In this document: piece by piece, positions 62,371 through 64,000 of the stretch
Layout: the number at the start of each line of letters is the position of its first letter
Numbering within the stretch: the stretch's first letter is position 1
Assembly (NCBI RefSeq): GCF_030263895.1
Contig: NZ_CP127161.1
Coordinates: forward strand, 3,348,001-3,412,000
Length of the DNA: 64,000 bases
Source: Proteiniborus sp. MB09-C3
GTDB lineage: Bacteria; Bacillota; Clostridia; Tissierellales; Proteiniboraceae
Reading direction: 5' to 3'
Translations under genes and position numbers: made by a program
Notes under the pieces: model-generated
What the model saw: the letters and a program-made list of their open reading frames with translations, nothing else
Told to the model about the DNA's origin: nothing
Database searches by the model: none

Positions 62371-63323
62371 TATATCACTCTATTCTGTGGATTTCCATCT
62401 AGCCAGCAGATTATGTTTTCAAAGGTAATCTGCGCTCTTCTTTTCATAGCTTCTTTTGTTGCAAAGCCTATGTGTGGAGTTAGTACTGTGTTTGGTGAGC
62501 CAAGTAACGAATATTCTAGCGGTAGTGGTGGCTCCATATCAAATACATCTATGCCCGCTCCTCCTAGCTGTCCGTTCTTTAATGCCTCCGCTAAGGCTTT
62601 ATTATCTATAATAGGACCTCTAGCTGTATTTATAAGTAATGCATTTTCTTTCATTAATTTTAGCTTCCTTGCATCTATTAGCCCTCTTGTATCTTTGGTT
62701 AATGGAAGATGGATAGTTACTATATCACTTTCTCCTAATAGTTCTTCTAAAGGCAGATATGTTACTCCTTTATTTTTAAGTTCTTCATTTTCAGTTCTAT
62801 TATACGCTAATACCTTACATCCAAAGGCTAATCCTATTTCCGCTACTCTTTTCCCTATGGCACCAGTTCCTATTACTCCTAAGGTTTTACCATATAAATC
62901 TGCTTGGTTAAACCCTGTCATGGTTTTTCCTTTTCTAGAAGCATCATCTAATGGAACTATGTTTCTAAGTAATGAAATTATTAAGCCATATGTAAGCTCT
63001 GAAACTGATGGGGTACTATATCCTGCTGAGTTTGAAACCACTATATGATTTTCTTTGCATACTTCTAAATCTACATGATCTACTCCAGTAAATGCTACTG
63101 AAATCAACTTTAACTTGTCACTAGATTCTATAACTTCTCCTTTTAATGGCATATTAGCTAATACTACAACATCCATATCTTTTGTTCTTTCTTTTAATGC
63201 TTCTATTTCTGTTACCTTATCATTATATATTATTAGCTCATGTCCTTTGTCAGTTATAGGTTTAGCAATGGCCCTGATTTCTTTTTCTGTTATTCCTAGA
63301 GGCTCTAGTACTGCAATTTTCAT
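62370..63323 (-). CDS. D-isomer specific 2-hydroxyacid dehydrogenase
   Basis: The 317-residue NAD-dependent enzyme has the Rossmann motif GVIGTGAIGKRVAEIG near residue 148, catalytic Arg in LINTARGPIID, Glu in FDMEPPL and His in LTPHIGFAT. Its N-terminal catalytic domain (SVAFTGVDHVDLE) resembles the glycerate/hydroxypyruvate reductase and phosphoglycerate dehydrogenase-like group. The substrate is not certain. AAAGGAGC lies before the ATG. No serine biosynthesis gene is adjacent. Confidence 0.92.
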   Translation of the reverse strand: MKIAVLEPLGITEKEIRAIAKPITDKGHELIIYNDKVTEIEALKERTKDMDVVVLANMPLKGEVIESSDKLKLISVAFTGVDHVDLEVCKENHIVVSNSAGYSTPSVSELTYGLIISLLRNIVPLDDASRKGKTMTGFNQADLYGKTLGVIGTGAIGKRVAEIGLAFGCKVLAYNRTENEELKNKGVTYLPLEELLGESDIVTIHLPLTKDTRGLIDARKLKLMKENALLINTARGPIIDNKALAEALKNGQLGGAGIDVFDMEPPLPLEYSLLGSPNTVLTPHIGFATKEAMKRRAQITFENIICWLDGNPQNRVI

Positions 63324-63519
63324 TTAACAACAGCTCCTTTGTTTTATGTTTCCTTATATTAATACCCTATATTCCAAGGTTATCAATAAACTTTTAAATA
63401 TTTTTCTATGTCCTATTATAGCATTTTTGAAAACAAAAAAACTTAATCGATCAGAAACCTTTGCTAAGTGAAAAGTTGGCAAATTATTGACTGATTCTCT
63501 AGCTTTATACACAAGGGTA

Positions 63520-63648
63520 TTACAATTTAATCTCTTGAAATACTGCTACAATAAATGAGGACATAAATATTGAAATGCCGAAGCATCCTGCTATTATAGT
63601 TTTAGTAGTTAACTTAAAGTAACTCTTTATATGAAATATCCTTAACAA
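63520..63648 (-). CDS. possible 42-aa membrane protein
   Basis: The frame from TTG at 63648 reads MLRIFHIKSYFKLTTKTIIA followed by a hydrophobic stretch (GISIFMSSFIVAVF) and stops. AAAGGA lies about 11 bases before the TTG, a wide spacing. It fills part of the 382-base gap between the beta-lactamase-like gene and the dehydrogenase. I see nothing else in that gap. Confidence 0.3.
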   Translation of the reverse strand: MLRIFHIKSYFKLTTKTIIAGCFGISIFMSSFIVAVFQEIKL

Positions 63649-63705
63649 ATTATTTCAGTTCCTTTCTAAAGTCTGTCTTCTATTACAGCCTGAGTAAATA
63701 ATTAA

Positions 63706-64000
63706 TTATGAATAATAATCATAAACTACTTTAGATACTTTCCCTATAATTTCCTTAGCTTCTATATCGCTACTTGCTTCAGTAACAAACATGCCTAAAA
63801 GATAGTCAATGCTACCCAAGTAAAATATTCCTATATCATGGCTAAGGTTTTTAAGACTGCCTGTTTTGTGTGCTATTTTTACATCTTCTGAAAAAAATCT
63901 ACCTAGGCAGTCTTTATATTTTTGTTTCTTCAATATTCCTGTCATTAATTCACACATGTCATGAGATAATATCTGCTTTCTATATATGCTTTCCATAATT
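63706..64000 (-). CDS. class A beta-lactamase-like serine hydrolase, C-terminal part
   Basis: The frame is open across the right edge, so only the last 98 or so residues are seen. AHKTGSLKNLSHDIGIFYL contains the KTG motif of the penicillin-binding/beta-lactamase fold, followed by strand YLLGMFVTEASSD and a C-terminal helix, as in the beta-lactamase2 family. The SxxK and SDN motifs lie outside. It may be a resistance enzyme or a cell-wall enzyme homologue. No terminator is seen after the stop. Confidence 0.75.
   Translation of the reverse strand, partial: IMESIYRKQILSHDMCELMTGILKKQKYKDCLGRFFSEDVKIAHKTGSLKNLSHDIGIFYLGSIDYLLGMFVTEASSDIEAKEIIGKVSKVVYDYYS

Noticed and set aside
1-64000. CRISPR arrays, insertion sequences, prophage or conjugative modules
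   Set aside because: No regularly spaced repeats, transposase, integrase or phage structural genes can be seen in any frame.

Overview
The window looks like the chromosome of an AT-rich, anaerobic, spore-forming member of the Clostridia/Tissierellia. Signs of this are strong Shine-Dalgarno sites (AGGAGG, GGGGG), T-box control of tRNA synthetase genes, [FeFe]-hydrogenase-like proteins, a type-2 isoleucyl-tRNA synthetase, an acyl-CoA dehydratase activase homologue, a small acid-soluble spore protein and a Spo0E-like phosphatase. I cannot name the species. No insertion sequence, prophage or CRISPR array is visible, and most genes lie on the minus strand.

Layout. 1-7.1 kb: a molybdenum hydroxylase (xanthine dehydrogenase family) cluster, with FAD, 2Fe-2S and Mo subunits, an NCS2 permease and a second Mo subunit cut by the left edge. 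7.3-10.9 kb: a chemoreceptor with a C-terminal sensor-like domain and a metallopeptidase lipoprotein. 11.3-14.9 kb: ileS behind an Ile T-box. 15.0-23.6 kb: an oligopeptide ABC transporter operon (oppABCDF order from its promoter, then a DUF3899 protein) whose OppD, OppF and OppC carry large insertions. 23.8-32.2 kb: a HAD phosphatase, three tandem tiny membrane proteins, small genes, a thioesterase, a beta-CASP nuclease, an SPFH/NfeD pair, two spore-protein candidates, a nucleoid-associated protein and tRNA-Lys. 32.4-35.1 kb: GNAT, TetR and an alanine:sodium symporter.

35.3-39.9 kb is a four-gene sensory-type [FeFe]-hydrogenase operon (Trx-like 2Fe-2S protein, hydrogenase-PAS, PP2C phosphatase, second hydrogenase-like protein) with a candidate Rex operator in its leader. 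40.2-44.3 kb: DegV, sigI-rsgI and a CAP-domain lipoprotein. 44.4-52.0 kb: a 1424-residue activase, rsmE and T-box-controlled thrS. 52.1-59.8 kb: a DUF421 protein, HtrA, a CPA2 antiporter with a PII-like partner, a MITE-like repeat, a two-component system and a ZIP transporter. 59.9-64.0 kb: an overlooked Spo0E-like gene, a possibly decayed gene, a candidate Fur-controlled C-rich small RNA, pepT, a D-2-hydroxyacid dehydrogenase and the end of a beta-lactamase-like gene.

The most interesting signals lie outside the large ORFs. They are the candidate Fur-repressed C-rich sRNA at 60.83-60.93 kb, which is complementary to the GGGGG Shine-Dalgarno sites used by several genes here; the three tandem 39-41-residue proteins ending in GFGKF/W; the Rex-like site in front of the hydrogenase operon; the gamma-SASP-like repeat protein; and palindromic repeats placed between the T-box terminator and the ribosome binding site of both ileS and thrS. 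Many start codons were moved to match Shine-Dalgarno sites; the reason is given in each entry.
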